Of a DNA stretch of 64,000 bases, positions 15,268 to 25,399 are shown piece after piece (within the stretch, counting starts at the first letter, position 1; each line of letters opens with the position of its first letter). Where the stretch lies: NCBI RefSeq assembly GCF_013822155.1, contig NZ_PNJW01000011.1:1-64000 (forward strand), written 5' to 3'. The notes under the pieces are model-generated. The model did no database searches. It worked only from the letters and a program-made list of their open reading frames with translations, and was not told the origin of the DNA. Both the position numbers and the translations under genes were made by a program. The stretch comes from Flavobacterium sp. (GTDB lineage: Bacteria > Bacteroidota > Bacteroidia > Flavobacteriales > Flavobacteriaceae).

Positions 15268-17019
15268 TTATTTTAAATCTAATTTAATGTGTAATTCTTT
15301 TAATTGGCTTTCGTCAATTACGGAAGGAGCATCAATCATCACATCGCGACCACTGTTATTTTTAGGAAAAGCAATGAAATCTCGAATCGTTTCCTGTCCA
15401 CCTAAAATGGCTACTAAACGGTCTAATCCGAATGCTAAACCACCATGTGGCGGAGCTCCGAATTGGAATGCATTCATTAAAAATCCGAATTGATTTTCTG
15501 CTTGTTCCGGTGTGAAACCTAACAAAGAGAACATTCGACTTTGCAAATCACGGTCGTGAATACGAATAGAACCTCCACCGATTTCGTTTCCGTTTAACAC
15601 CATATCGTAGGCATTGGCACGTACTTTTCCGGGTTCGGTTTCAATTAATTTCATGTCTTCCGGTTTTGGCGAAGTGAACGGATGATGCATTGCATGGTAG
15701 CGTTGCGACTCTTCGTCCCATTCCAACAATGGAAAATCAACTACCCAAAGTGGAGCAAATTCTTCCGGTTTACGCAAGCCTAAACGAGTAGCTACTTCCA
15801 TTCGAAGTGCCGATAATTGTGTTCTGGTTTTATCAGCCTTTCCGGAAAGAATTAAAATTAAATCGCCGGGGTTAGCATTGGTAATTTCAGCCCATTTTTT
15901 TAAATCGGCTTCGTCATAAAATTTATCAACCGATGATTTTAAGCTTCCATCTACTTCATATTTTACATAGACCATTCCTGTAGCTCCGATTTGCGGACGT
16001 TTAATCCAATCAATCAAGGAATCTATTTCTTTTCTGGAATAAGAAGCACAACTCGGCACGGCAATTCCGACTACTAATTCAGCGGAATTGAATACAGGAA
16101 AATCTTTGTGTTGAGCAACGGCGTTTAACTCTCCGAATTTCATCTCAAAACGAATATCCGGTTTGTCGTTTCCGTAGGTTTTCATGGCGTAATCGTAGGT
16201 AATTCTTGGGAATTTATCTATTTCGATTCCTTTTATTTCTTTTAATAAATGACGTGTCAATCCTTCAAAAACATTCAAAATATCTTCTTGTTCTACGAAT
16301 GCCATTTCGCAATCAATTTGAGTGAATTCCGGTTGACGGTCGGCACGCAAATCTTCGTCTCTAAAACATTTTACGATTTGGAAATATTTATCCATTCCAC
16401 CTACCATCAACAATTGTTTGAAGGTTTGCGGCGATTGTGGTAATGCGTAGAATTGTCCTTCGTTCATGCGGCTTGGCACCACGAAATCTCTAGCTCCTTC
16501 CGGAGTAGATTTAATGAGGTAAGGTGTTTCAATTTCACAAAAACCTTGGTTGGAAAGATAATTACGGACTTCCATCGAAACTTTGTGGCGGAAAATCAAA
16601 CTGTTTTTTACCGGATTACGGCGAATATCTAAGTAGCGGTATTTCATACGAATGTCCTCACCGCCGTCGGTATCATCTTCAATGGTAAAGGGAGGCAATT
16701 GTGCTACATTCAAAATAGAGAGTTCAGAAACTAAGATTTCTATCTCTCCGGTTGGGATATTTTTATTTTTTGCTTCCCGTTCAATGACCGTTCCTTTTAC
16801 TTGAATGACAAATTCGCGACCCAATGATTTGGAAGCTTCAAAAACTGATTTTTCGGTACGATTTTCATCAAATATTAATTGTGTAATACCATAACGATCA
16901 CGTAAATCAATCCAATTCATAAATCCTTTATCTCTTGATTTTTGTACCCAACCGGCAAGGGTTACTTCGGTATTGATGTGCGAGCTGTTTAATTCTCCGC
17001 AGGTATGACTTCTATACAT
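15268..17019 (-). CDS. aspS: Aspartyl-tRNA synthetase
   Basis: 583 residues from ATG 17017-17019 ([19 protein letters not shown]); the longer frame to 17100 has an unrelated leader. An N-terminal OB anticodon-binding domain ([20 protein letters not shown]) is followed by the class II catalytic core with motif 2 ([18 protein letters not shown]) and motif 3 ([16 protein letters not shown]). A bacterial GAD insertion lies between. It charges tRNA-Asp. It is the discriminating-size bacterial type. Confidence 0.97.
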   Translation of the reverse strand: MYRSHTCGELNSSHINTEVTLAGWVQKSRDKGFMNWIDLRDRYGITQLIFDENRTEKSVFEASKSLGREFVIQVKGTVIEREAKNKNIPTGEIEILVSELSILNVAQLPPFTIEDDTDGGEDIRMKYRYLDIRRNPVKNSLIFRHKVSMEVRNYLSNQGFCEIETPYLIKSTPEGARDFVVPSRMNEGQFYALPQSPQTFKQLLMVGGMDKYFQIVKCFRDEDLRADRQPEFTQIDCEMAFVEQEDILNVFEGLTRHLLKEIKGIEIDKFPRITYDYAMKTYGNDKPDIRFEMKFGELNAVAQHKDFPVFNSAELVVGIAVPSCASYSRKEIDSLIDWIKRPQIGATGMVYVKYEVDGSLKSSVDKFYDEADLKKWAEITNANPGDLILILSGKADKTRTQLSALRMEVATRLGLRKPEEFAPLWVVDFPLLEWDEESQRYHAMHHPFTSPKPEDMKLIETEPGKVRANAYDMVLNGNEIGGGSIRIHDRDLQSRMFSLLGFTPEQAENQFGFLMNAFQFGAPPHGGLAFGLDRLVAILGGQETIRDFIAFPKNNSGRDVMIDAPSVIDESQLKELHIKLDLK

Positions 17020-17111
17020 TGAAAATAAAATTTTTGCAAAAGTAAAACAAAAATCCAATACTTGTAGTATTTCAACAGTTGCAGTACTACTTAATTTCAA
17101 TTATTTTTTGA

Positions 17112-17140
17112 TTTGATATTTAAAAAAACGAGTATATTTG
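17112..17140 (+). promoter_or_regulatory. Promoter of the TlpA-like gene
   Basis: TTTG at 17112-17115, 17 bases, then TATATTTG at 17133-17140, a near-perfect Bacteroidota sigma-A promoter, 23 bases before the ATG at 17164. Confidence 0.7.
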
Positions 17141-17163
17141 ATTTACTTAAATGGTATTTAATC

Positions 17164-18162
17164 ATGAAAAACAAACTACAATTCTTAGGAATTTCAATTC
17201 TTATTGTTTTTACCACTTTTACATCGGTAGCACAAATGACTTTTACTGCAAAGATTGAAAATCGTGTCAGTGATACGATTACTATTCGTGGAGCTCAAAA
17301 GTTCATAAAAAAAATAGCCGTTGATAATAAAGGAATTTTTACAGACACGTTTGAAGTGACTACCGGTTTTTACCAATTTTTTGATGGTAGTGAATACACA
17401 CAATTATATTTAAAAAACGGTTATGATTTATTAATGACTTTAAATACTAAAGAATTTGATGAATCCATCGCTTACAAAGGAAACGGTTCGTTAGAAAATA
17501 ATGTCTTAGCAAAAAAGGCTTTGGATGATGAACAATTTGAACTAAAACATTTTACAACTGATGATGAAACTGCTTTTCAGAATGCATTTGATACAAAAAA
17601 AGCCAGTGATGCAAAACTTTTGAGCGACGAGAAATTAGATGAAAATTTCAGAACTGTAATGACCAAAAGAGCAAATCAAGAGTATGGAATGGTTGTAGAG
17701 ATGCGTGAAAGTGCTATGGCAGCAAAAAAAATGGTAGGAAAGGCATCACCTTCTTTTACCTATGAAAACCACAAAGGAGGAACCAGTACATTGGCAGATT
17801 TTAAAGGGAAATATGTTTACATTGATGTTTGGGCCACTTGGTGCGGACCTTGTTTAGCTGAAATTCCGCACTTGAAAAAAGTGGAGGCAGCTTATCATGG
17901 TAAAAATATTGTGTTTTTGAGTATCTCCATTGATGCAAAAAAGGATTATGAAAAATGGAAAAACATGGTGAATCAAAAACAGTTGGGTGGTGTACAATTA
18001 ATTGCCGATAACGATTGGAATTCAAAATTTGTTACGGACTACGGAATACAAGGAATTCCTCGCTTTATTTTGATAGATCCGAATGGAAATGTTGTGGAAG
18101 CAGATGCTTCTAGGCCTTCTTCGCCCGATTTGCTAAAAAAATTAGATGCTTTGTTAAAGTAA
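17164..18162 (+). CDS. TlpA-like thioredoxin-fold lipoprotein/periplasmic protein
   Basis: 332 residues from ATG 17164 (MKNKLQFLGISILIVFTTF), with a signal peptide ending VAQ. The longer TTG start at 17113 overlaps the promoter and is rejected. The first 180 residues are a beta-rich DUF4369-like domain followed by helices. The last 140 are a TlpA/AhpC-type thioredoxin domain with VWATWCGPCLAEIPHL (active-site WCGPC) and the cis-proline GIPRFILIDPNG. It should reduce or exchange disulfides of exported proteins in the periplasm. A single-gene unit with its own promoter. Confidence 0.88.
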   Translation: MKNKLQFLGISILIVFTTFTSVAQMTFTAKIENRVSDTITIRGAQKFIKKIAVDNKGIFTDTFEVTTGFYQFFDGSEYTQLYLKNGYDLLMTLNTKEFDESIAYKGNGSLENNVLAKKALDDEQFELKHFTTDDETAFQNAFDTKKASDAKLLSDEKLDENFRTVMTKRANQEYGMVVEMRESAMAAKKMVGKASPSFTYENHKGGTSTLADFKGKYVYIDVWATWCGPCLAEIPHLKKVEAAYHGKNIVFLSISIDAKKDYEKWKNMVNQKQLGGVQLIADNDWNSKFVTDYGIQGIPRFILIDPNGNVVEADASRPSSPDLLKKLDALLK

Positions 18163-18250
18163 ATAAATTTACATAATTATCTTAAAAACAACGCATTAGC
18201 GTTATTTTTTTGTTTTTATTCCATTTTCCAATGTTAAGTTTTCATCTAAT

Positions 18251-18304
18251 GTTACCAAATTGTTACCAAATAGTGTTGTAAATGTAAATTTATTTATATA
18301 TTTG
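18251..18304 (+). promoter_or_regulatory. Promoter with upstream tandem operator of the MORN gene
   Basis: TTG at 18276-18278, 18 bases, TATATTTG at 18297-18304. Directly upstream are two exact copies of GTTACCAAAT (18251-18260 and 18262-18271), spaced 11 bases, one helical turn apart. That is the layout of an activator site just before the -33 element. Confidence 0.55.
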
Positions 18305-18340
18305 TAATGTAATTGTTAACCTACTTAAAACGAAGAAGAT

Positions 18341-18694
18341 ATGAAAAAGTTATTTATTGCAGCAATGCTAGTAATTTCAGGAGTAATTTTTGCTCAAGAA
18401 AACAATGTGAAAAATGAGATTGTAAATAAGATGGTTAAATCAACTTATTATTATGACAATGGTCAAGTACAACAAGAAGGATTTTATAAAGACGGAAAAG
18501 TACATGGAGAATGGATTTCGTATGATATAAACGGAAATAAACTAGCCATGGGTCAATACCAAGATGGGATGAAAGTTGGCAAATGGTTCTTTTGGAATGG
18601 ATTGGATTTAGCAGAAGTAGATTATTCTGATAGTCGCGTTGCTCAAGTGAAAAAATGGTCTCAAGGAGCAGTTGTTCAAGTAAATAAAAACTAA
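18341..18694 (+). CDS. Secreted MORN-repeat (YwqK-like) protein
   Basis: 117 residues with a signal peptide (MKKLFIAAMLVISGVIFAQ). Two to three MORN-like units follow (YYDNGQVQQEGFYKDGKVHG, GNKLAMGQYQDGMKVGKW), each with the YxNGxxxxEGxYKDGKxxG pattern. Such proteins are often labelled YwqK antitoxins, but no toxin partner is present here. Function unknown; it probably binds a surface or partner protein in the periplasm. Confidence 0.8.
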   Translation: MKKLFIAAMLVISGVIFAQENNVKNEIVNKMVKSTYYYDNGQVQQEGFYKDGKVHGEWISYDINGNKLAMGQYQDGMKVGKWFFWNGLDLAEVDYSDSRVAQVKKWSQGAVVQVNKN

Positions 18695-18713
18695 CACTGA
18701 CTGATTATAAATA

Positions 18714-18741
18714 AAAGGGCTTCCAATTGGAAGCCCTTTTT
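18714..18741. terminator. Bidirectional terminator
   Basis: GGGCTTCC AATT GGAAGCCC with A-run before and T-run after serves both the MORN gene (plus) and the lipoprotein gene that ends at 18740 (minus). Confidence 0.85.
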
Positions 18742-19306
18742 AGTTTACTTTCTTTTTAGTTCTGTTTATTTCTTTAAAGGAAGAAATGATTTTTGCCATT
18801 GCGTCGGTATGATCATCTTTTCGTTTGAGTTCGGTCCAATTGACAATTTGATAATAAGTATCTTTTCCTTTCACAAATCCAAATTGGTAAAAAACATCAA
18901 TCCCATCTACTGTTCCATTCACAGTCATTAATTTGGCTTGATTACCATTTATTTTAGTGTCTTCAAATTTTGAAAATTTTCCATTTTTAATTGTTGCCGC
19001 TAAATTGTCTTTTAACAACTTGGAATATCCTGTTAAATCAGGGGTGTAAGTTTCCCTTAGCGAAGCATCTTCTAGTACTAAGTTGTCAAAATCAGAACTG
19101 GGTTCGTCGATAACGATAGTGTAAAATTCACTTAAAATGTTTTGGTATTGAAGAGATGCATCTTCATGTAAAAAATCCACACTAGCTAATGATTTTGGCA
19201 AATCGATTGAATATTGATTTTTTACTTTTATATTTTGTGTTTCTGTATCAACTTGACAATTACTGAAAAAGAGAAGGACAGTTAATAAAGTTATTGCTTT
19301 TTTCAT
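18740..19306 (-). CDS. Lipoprotein, unknown function
   Basis: 188 residues from ATG 19304-19306 (MKKAITLLTVLLFFSNCQ); the lipobox SNC gives a lipoprotein. The longer frame to 19339 overlaps a terminator. The mature part (YSIDLPKSLASVD, KINGNQAKLMTVNGTVDGID, YYQIVNWTELKRKDDH) resembles the PsbP-like/DUF1795 fold of small exported proteins. The fold call is tentative. It is separated from the efflux operon by a terminator. Confidence 0.65.
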   Translation of the reverse strand: MKKAITLLTVLLFFSNCQVDTETQNIKVKNQYSIDLPKSLASVDFLHEDASLQYQNILSEFYTIVIDEPSSDFDNLVLEDASLRETYTPDLTGYSKLLKDNLAATIKNGKFSKFEDTKINGNQAKLMTVNGTVDGIDVFYQFGFVKGKDTYYQIVNWTELKRKDDHTDAMAKIISSFKEINRTKKKVN

Positions 19307-19330
19307 ATGTATTATTTTTTGCAAGATAAA

Positions 19331-19356
19331 AAAAACCACGCTTTCACGTGGTTTTA
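19331..19356 (-). terminator. Terminator of the efflux operon
   Basis: AACCACG (19334-19340) pairs with CGTGGTT (19347-19353); on the minus strand a run of eight T follows. It ends the five-gene RND operon. Confidence 0.8.
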
Positions 19357-19360
19357 ATGG

Positions 19361-22300
19361 TTAATTTGTTTGTGGAATTTGATTGATATTTTTTTTCTTT
19401 TTCTTTTTGACTTTAATTTTTCCTTTATGCAATAAAAAGAACATCACCGGAACAATAACTAAGGTTAAGAAAGTGGCAAATGTTAATCCGTAAATAACGG
19501 TTTTGGCCAGCGGTCCCCAAAATTTCACATTATCTCCGCCCATGTAAATGTTAGGATTGTAATCAATGAATAAACCGAAAAAGTCAATATTCAAACCAAT
19601 CGCCAATGGCACCAAACCAAGAACGGTTGTAATTGCCGTTAATAAAACAGGTCGTAAACGCGAGCGACCACCTTCAACGATTAAATCTAAATATTCGTGT
19701 TTGGTTAACAATCCATTTTCGTCCAATCCTTTTTCAACTAATTTTCTATCGATTAATAGTTGGGTGTAATCGATTAATACAATAGCATTATTTACCACAA
19801 TTCCAGCCAAGGATATGATTCCCATCATAGTCATAATAATTACAAAATCATCACCAAAAAAGGCCATCCCAAAAAATACTCCACCAAAGCTTAATAAAAC
19901 GGAAACCATGATGATAATTGGTTTGGAAATGGAATTAAACTGAGCTACTAAGATTAAAATAATTCCGCCCAAAGCAATTAACAAAGCATATATCAAAAAT
20001 CCCATGTTTTTCGATTGCTCTTCTTGTTCACCTGTAAAGGCAAAATTGATGTCATTTCCAATTTGATAATCTTCTAATTCACGTTTGATTTTTTCTACCA
20101 TTTCATTGCCATTATAACCCGTAATTACGTTGGAGTAAACAGTAATCACCCTTTTTAGGTTTTTACGTTTAATAGTATTAAATGTTGTAGAATTTTCGCT
20201 GCTTGTAATTGCTGATATTGGCACTTGTACTAATTTACCCGTTGCTTGATCTCTGAAAGTAATGGGTTGATTATAAATTAATTTATTGTCATTTCGTTGT
20301 GATTCCGGTAAACGAACGTTGATTTCAAAATCATCTTTTCCATCTTTATAGGTAGAAATTTTTTCACCAAAAATAGCTCTACGCAATGTTTGTCCCACTT
20401 GTCCGGAAGTGATTCCTAGATGACCGGCTTTGTCTAAATCAACTTTTACATCCACACCGGGTTTTGATTTGTTTACATCAATTTTCAGCTCTTCAATACC
20501 TGCAATGTTTTTCTCATTGATATAATCCTTCATCTTTTGAGCTTCTAAAAGCATCGCGTTGTAATCTTCACCCGAAATTTCAATATTTACCGGATAACCT
20601 GCCGGTGGGCCGTTTTGTTCTTTTTCAACAATGACCGAAACACCTGCATATCCTTGAACAGCTGAACGGATTTCTTCCATCACTTCCAAACTGTTTTTCC
20701 CTTTTCGGTATTTGAATTCACGCATGGTTAGTGTTACTTTTCCACGATGAGGCATATCATTTTGAGCACCACCGTCGGTTTGTGGATTTCCGGAGCCGTT
20801 ACCTACTTGTGCAATGGCACTTTCTACCATATAATTTTCACCGTCTTCGACGTATTTATTAGCGATTGCGTAAACTTTTTGTTCAATTTGTTTCACAAAA
20901 GCATTGGTTTTTTTAATATCCGTTCCTTCTGGGAATTCAATATAAACCATGATTTGGTTGGGTTGATTTTCAGGGAAGAAAAGCACATTAGGTTTGGCAA
21001 TTCCAACCGCCACAAACGATAAAATTAACAATAGAAAAGTACCAAAAAAGAATACTAACGGTTTTCTACCGGTTAAGGCATATTGTAAAAAATTGCGGTA
21101 TTTGGTTTCCATCCATACCAAAATAATTCGTTGAAAAAAGTCTTGTGCACGAACCAAATAGTATTTATAAATCCATAGCATGATTACAAAAAACAACATT
21201 AAGTTACCTAAACCTTTTAATCCACCGGATTTTGTATTAAATCCTGCAACTAACATTACTAAGCCAATGACTCCTACAAAACCACTTAATTTGATTAAAG
21301 CTTTTTTAGATAATTCTTCCTCTTTCAGTTTCATAAAGTCAGCTGTCAACATGGCGTTGATAATCAAAGCCACAAACAAAGAAGAGAATAAAACTACTGA
21401 TAAGGTCATAGGGAAATAAATCATGAATTTACCCATCGTTCCCGGCCACAATCCCAAGGGGAAAAATGCGGCTAAAGTAGTTGCTGTGGATGCAATAATT
21501 GGCCAAGCAATTTCACCAATACCTTCGATAGCTGCTTGTTTTCGTGACATTCCCTGACTCATCAACGTGTACACGTTTTCAACTACCACAATTCCGTTGT
21601 CAACGAGCATTCCAAGTCCCATAACTAATCCGAAAAGTACCATCGTATTTAATGTGATGCCAAAGGAGGCCAAAATCATGTAAGACATGAACATGGATAA
21701 TGGAATGGCAAATCCTACGAAAATGGCATTTCTAAAACCTAAGAAAAACATCAAAACGCCAATAACCAAAATCACCCCAAAAATGATATTGTTTACCAAA
21801 TCATCAACTTGTGCAATAGTTTTAGTGGATTGGTCACTGGAATAAGAAATCGATAAACCTTCGGGAAAATAATTTTCTTTGGCTTTGTCAACAATCACTT
21901 TCAATCCCTCAACAGCCTCCACCATGTTTTTACCGCTACGTTTTTTGATGTCGAGCATAACCACTGGTTTTCCATAGGAACGGGCAAAAGTGGTACGTTC
22001 TTTTTCTTTGAAAGCGATGGTAGCAATATCTCTCAAATAAACGTTCCCATCTTGTTTTTTAACGATGATATTTTCTAAATCAGCCGGTTTGTTTATTTCA
22101 CCAATAACGCGAATATTCTTTTTGATACCATTGGTAGAAACACTTCCGCCGGAAACCGTTTTATTTTCGTATTTCACACTACTGATAATGTCGTCAAAAC
22201 TTACTTTTGCGGCAGCCATTTTATACATGTCAACGGCAATTTCAACTTCTTTATCTTCCGCACCACGAATAGCAGCTTCTTTAATTTGAGGAAGTCGTTC

Positions 22301-22834
22301 AATTCGTTCCTCTAAATATTCTGCATATTCTTTTAATTTTTCTGATGTAAAATCGCCAGTAAGACTAACATTCAAAATAGGCACTTCTTCGGCAATGTTT
22401 AGGTCGAACACATTGGGTTCCACTTTTCCACCGCCATCAATCGTTGGCCATTCGGTATCCGATTTAACACGGTCAACTTTATCTTTAACCTTTTGTTTGG
22501 CATCTTCAACGGATATATCTTCGTCAAATTCCACCAAAATCATGGAATAATCTTCCAAGGTGTTTGAGGTGATTTTTGTCACTCCCGAAATGTTGTTGAA
22601 TTCTTCTTCCAAAGGTTTGGTAATCAGTTTTTCAACATCTTCTGCCGAGTTTCCCGGATTGATGGAACTTACGTATATTTTAGTTTCAATGATTTCAGGA
22701 AAACTTTCGCGAGGCATTGAATAATACGAAATCAAACCGCCAACTAGTAATATGGCTGTTATCACATAGACTGTCATTTTGTTGTTGATGGCCCATGTTG
22801 ATATGGCGAAATTTTTGTGTATGTTAATACTCAT
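19361..22834 (-). CDS. RND efflux transporter, inner-membrane subunit
   Basis: 1157 residues of the AcrB/MexB superfamily (HAE group). Twelve membrane helices are expected; the first follows WAINNKMTVYVITAILLVGG. Typical features are DVEKLITKPLEEEFNNISGV in the porter domain, GLVMGLGMLVDNGIVVVENV with the proton-relay acids in helix 4, and MGIISLAGIVVNNAIVLIDY in helix 10. An extra hydrophobic segment near residues 505-560 and a lysine-rich tail are present. It uses the proton gradient to expel drugs or lipids through a MFP adaptor and TolC, which are encoded directly upstream. Last gene of the operon. Confidence 0.93.
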   Translation of the reverse strand: MSINIHKNFAISTWAINNKMTVYVITAILLVGGLISYYSMPRESFPEIIETKIYVSSINPGNSAEDVEKLITKPLEEEFNNISGVTKITSNTLEDYSMILVEFDEDISVEDAKQKVKDKVDRVKSDTEWPTIDGGGKVEPNVFDLNIAEEVPILNVSLTGDFTSEKLKEYAEYLEERIERLPQIKEAAIRGAEDKEVEIAVDMYKMAAAKVSFDDIISSVKYENKTVSGGSVSTNGIKKNIRVIGEINKPADLENIIVKKQDGNVYLRDIATIAFKEKERTTFARSYGKPVVMLDIKKRSGKNMVEAVEGLKVIVDKAKENYFPEGLSISYSSDQSTKTIAQVDDLVNNIIFGVILVIGVLMFFLGFRNAIFVGFAIPLSMFMSYMILASFGITLNTMVLFGLVMGLGMLVDNGIVVVENVYTLMSQGMSRKQAAIEGIGEIAWPIIASTATTLAAFFPLGLWPGTMGKFMIYFPMTLSVVLFSSLFVALIINAMLTADFMKLKEEELSKKALIKLSGFVGVIGLVMLVAGFNTKSGGLKGLGNLMLFFVIMLWIYKYYLVRAQDFFQRIILVWMETKYRNFLQYALTGRKPLVFFFGTFLLLILSFVAVGIAKPNVLFFPENQPNQIMVYIEFPEGTDIKKTNAFVKQIEQKVYAIANKYVEDGENYMVESAIAQVGNGSGNPQTDGGAQNDMPHRGKVTLTMREFKYRKGKNSLEVMEEIRSAVQGYAGVSVIVEKEQNGPPAGYPVNIEISGEDYNAMLLEAQKMKDYINEKNIAGIEELKIDVNKSKPGVDVKVDLDKAGHLGITSGQVGQTLRRAIFGEKISTYKDGKDDFEINVRLPESQRNDNKLIYNQPITFRDQATGKLVQVPISAITSSENSTTFNTIKRKNLKRVITVYSNVITGYNGNEMVEKIKRELEDYQIGNDINFAFTGEQEEQSKNMGFLIYALLIALGGIILILVAQFNSISKPIIIMVSVLLSFGGVFFGMAFFGDDFVIIMTMMGIISLAGIVVNNAIVLIDYTQLLIDRKLVEKGLDENGLLTKHEYLDLIVEGGRSRLRPVLLTAITTVLGLVPLAIGLNIDFFGLFIDYNPNIYMGGDNVKFWGPLAKTVIYGLTFATFLTLVIVPVMFFLLHKGKIKVKKKKKKNINQIPQTN

Positions 22835-22854
22835 GTTTCTTTTTGTTTATGAGT

Positions 22855-24024
22855 TTAAAGTTTGATTACTTCTACCGTTTGACCATCTTTCAAGGCTTTA
22901 CCACCTTCGGTAATGACAATTTCACCCACTTGAAGACCTGATTTTACTTCAACAAATGCACCCGAAGTATATCCAATTTCAATTGCTTTTTGAGTTGCTT
23001 TTGCATTGTTTTTACTGTCGATTTTATCGATTACATAAATTACTTTGCTTCCATCAGCTGTTTCCTGAAGAATATTTTCAGGAAGCAATAATGCTTTTGA
23101 ATTTTTATAATCTTCGATTTTTAAAACAGCCACTTGGTTTGGGCGTAATAAATTATCCGGATTTGGCAAAGCGATTTCAATACCAAATGTTCGGTTATTT
23201 GGATTGATGTAATTTCCGATTTGACGTACTTTCCCTTTGTAGTTTTTACCTAAAGAATTTAAAAAAACATCAACCACAGCACCTAATTTTAATTGCCCGA
23301 TATAGTTTTCCGGTACATTGGCGGTTACATACATGTTACTTAAGTTCACTATTCTGAATAAATTCATTCCCGGAGCAACCACTTTTCCTTTTTCAATCAA
23401 CACTTCGTCAATTGTACCGCTAAATGGAGCCGTTACCAAGGTTTTGTTTAATTGCGATTTGATTTGAGCCACCATTTTTTGTTGGCTTTCCATGGCCGTT
23501 TTAGCTTGTAGGTATTGAATTTCTGAACCAATTTTTTGGTCCCAAAGATTTTTTTGTTTTTCAAAAGTAGTTTTGGCAAGAGCTAATTGCGTTTCCGCTT
23601 GTGCCAATTGTGAACTCATCCCACCATCGTCAATGCGGGCTAAAACTTGTCCTTTAGAAACACGTTGACCGGCTTTCACATTTACTTGTGTTAAAATACC
23701 TGAATATTCAGGACTAATCATGATGTTTTCTTTCGTGTCAACATTTCCTTGTATTTCGATGTAATGCGTAAATAGCGTATCTTTTAGCGTGATTGTTTGA
23801 ACCAATGGATTTTTTTTGTTGGTATCCAATTCAGCAATGGCTTTGTCAAGTTTTGCTAATTCGGCTGCTACTTTTTCGTATTCTTTATGAACGCTTTCAC
23901 GGGTAGCTTTAATTTTTGCTACATCTTTTGATTGGATAATTTCGTCAAGGTTTCCGTTTTTATTTTCACCTGAACAGGCAACGAACAAAAGAGAAAGAAC
24001 AGTTATGGAAAGTATTTTTTTCAT
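22855..24024 (-). CDS. RND efflux periplasmic adaptor (MFP)
   Basis: 389 residues with a lipobox (MKKILSITVLSLLFVAC), so a lipid-anchored adaptor. A coiled-coil hairpin starts the protein, then the lipoyl-like motif GILTQVNVKAGQRVSKGQVL and its partner TAPFSGTIDEVLIEKGK. Beta-barrel and membrane-proximal domains follow (ALLLPENILQETADGSKVIY). It links the RND pump to TolC. It is 22 bases from tolC and 20 from the pump gene. Confidence 0.93.
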   Translation of the reverse strand: MKKILSITVLSLLFVACSGENKNGNLDEIIQSKDVAKIKATRESVHKEYEKVAAELAKLDKAIAELDTNKKNPLVQTITLKDTLFTHYIEIQGNVDTKENIMISPEYSGILTQVNVKAGQRVSKGQVLARIDDGGMSSQLAQAETQLALAKTTFEKQKNLWDQKIGSEIQYLQAKTAMESQQKMVAQIKSQLNKTLVTAPFSGTIDEVLIEKGKVVAPGMNLFRIVNLSNMYVTANVPENYIGQLKLGAVVDVFLNSLGKNYKGKVRQIGNYINPNNRTFGIEIALPNPDNLLRPNQVAVLKIEDYKNSKALLLPENILQETADGSKVIYVIDKIDSKNNAKATQKAIEIGYTSGAFVEVKSGLQVGEIVITEGGKALKDGQTVEVIKL

Positions 24025-24046
24025 TTTTATAGAGTATATACGTTAA

Positions 24047-25384
24047 TTATTTAGTTGTTATTTTTTCTAAGGCAGCTCTACTGTTGATCACATTTACCAT
24101 AGATTGCAGGTAGTTTTGTTGAGCTGTGTAAAGTTGTCTTTGAGCTTCTGTAAATTCAAAACTGGTAGAAATTCCCTCAGAAAATTTAATTTGTTGTTTG
24201 CGTTCAATTCGTTCGGCTAATCTTAAATTTTCTTTGGTACTGATGTATTGTTCTACGTCAAATTCAAATTTGTTTTTGGCTGATTGGTATTCTAATTTTA
24301 AACGTTGTTCCACTTCGGTTAATTCCGTTTTGGCTTGATCTAAGGCAATTTTAGCTTGTTGCGTTCTGGCACTTCTTCCAAAACTACTGAATACCGGAAT
24401 ATTTAAATTTAAACCTAAATTAGAATAATTAAGCCATTTTTGGTCTTGATTTAAGAAGTCAAATTCGTTTGCAAAGGCATTGTATCCAAAATTAAGATTA
24501 GCTCCCAAAGAAGGCAAATATTTACTTTTTTCCAGTTTTAATTCTAAATTGCGTTGTTCCACAAAATTGGTCATAATGGTGTAATCAATGTTATTGGAAA
24601 CCGAAAATTCTGAAGAAGCAAATGCCAAGTCTAAATTATTGACACTTAAAATTTCGAGTTTATCGGTTAAGCTAATTTCATCTTGAATTTCAATTCCTAA
24701 ATTGATTTTCAGCATGTTATAAGCGATGTCTTTTAAGCGAATAGTATAATTAAGACTGCTGTTTATATTTGACAAAGTTATTTTCAATTGTTCGACACTT
24801 TCTTCTTCAATCAATCCATTTTTATAGGTTTGATCTGTCTCAAAAAGCGTTTTTTCTAAGGATGCTTTATTGTTTTTAAGAATTGAAATTGTTTCCTCAG
24901 ATAGCAAAACATTACCATAAGAGTTGATTATCATTTCTTTTATTTCAATGTCCGTCTTTCTTTTTGAATTTTCATAAAATTCAAGGTAGGTTTTAGAGGC
25001 TTGTAAGGCTACAATATAAGAACCGTCAAAGATTAACTGGCTTAAAGTAGCTCTTGCGTTCATGTTTTGATTTGTGCCAAAAGCAACTTCTACAAATTCT
25101 CCGGGATTCCCGCCTACAATTTCAGCAGGAAGAATAGATTTTTGAAGCACAAAATTATTTTGATAATCAACGGTTGCATTAATTTGGGGTAAACCGGCCG
25201 CTGTTGTTTCCCATTTTTTCTTTTTTGCAGCTTCAATGTCACGCCCTGAATTAATGGAAGTGTAATTGTATTGAATAGCATGTGCAATAGCTTCTTGCAG
25301 TGAAAAAGAATAGCTTTTTTTGGTTTCTTGGGCCTGTAGTGTGAAGCCAAAAATAAATAGAAATAAAGTTATTTTAAATTTCAT
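24047..25384 (-). CDS. TolC-family outer-membrane efflux protein
   Basis: 445 residues with a signal peptide (MKFKITLFLFIFGFTLQAQ). Two OEP domains with long helices and heptad patterns (for example EQRLKLEYQSAKNKFEFDVE, RIERKQQIKFSEGISTSFEF) match the trimeric TolC tunnel. It forms the exit duct for the pump encoded downstream. Confidence 0.93.
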   Translation of the reverse strand: MKFKITLFLFIFGFTLQAQETKKSYSFSLQEAIAHAIQYNYTSINSGRDIEAAKKKKWETTAAGLPQINATVDYQNNFVLQKSILPAEIVGGNPGEFVEVAFGTNQNMNARATLSQLIFDGSYIVALQASKTYLEFYENSKRKTDIEIKEMIINSYGNVLLSEETISILKNNKASLEKTLFETDQTYKNGLIEEESVEQLKITLSNINSSLNYTIRLKDIAYNMLKINLGIEIQDEISLTDKLEILSVNNLDLAFASSEFSVSNNIDYTIMTNFVEQRNLELKLEKSKYLPSLGANLNFGYNAFANEFDFLNQDQKWLNYSNLGLNLNIPVFSSFGRSARTQQAKIALDQAKTELTEVEQRLKLEYQSAKNKFEFDVEQYISTKENLRLAERIERKQQIKFSEGISTSFEFTEAQRQLYTAQQNYLQSMVNVINSRAALEKITTK

Positions 25385-25399
25385 GTTTGGTTATTATGG

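Noticed and set aside
16990..17100. Longer N-terminus of aspS
   Set aside because: The added 27 residues are not like Asp[11 protein letters not shown] is the normal start.
16990..17110. AGTACT-type palindromes between aspS and the TlpA gene as a shared operator
   Set aside because: Arms are only six bases and imperfectly spaced; not distinguishable from chance in this composition.
17113..17163. Longer N-terminus of the TlpA-like protein from a TTG
   Set aside because: It would overlap the TATATTTG promoter element and place residues before a complete signal peptide that starts at 17164.
18251..18271. CRISPR-like direct repeat
   Set aside because: Only two 10-bp copies with a 1-base spacer; no array and no cas genes. 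Interpreted as a regulatory site.
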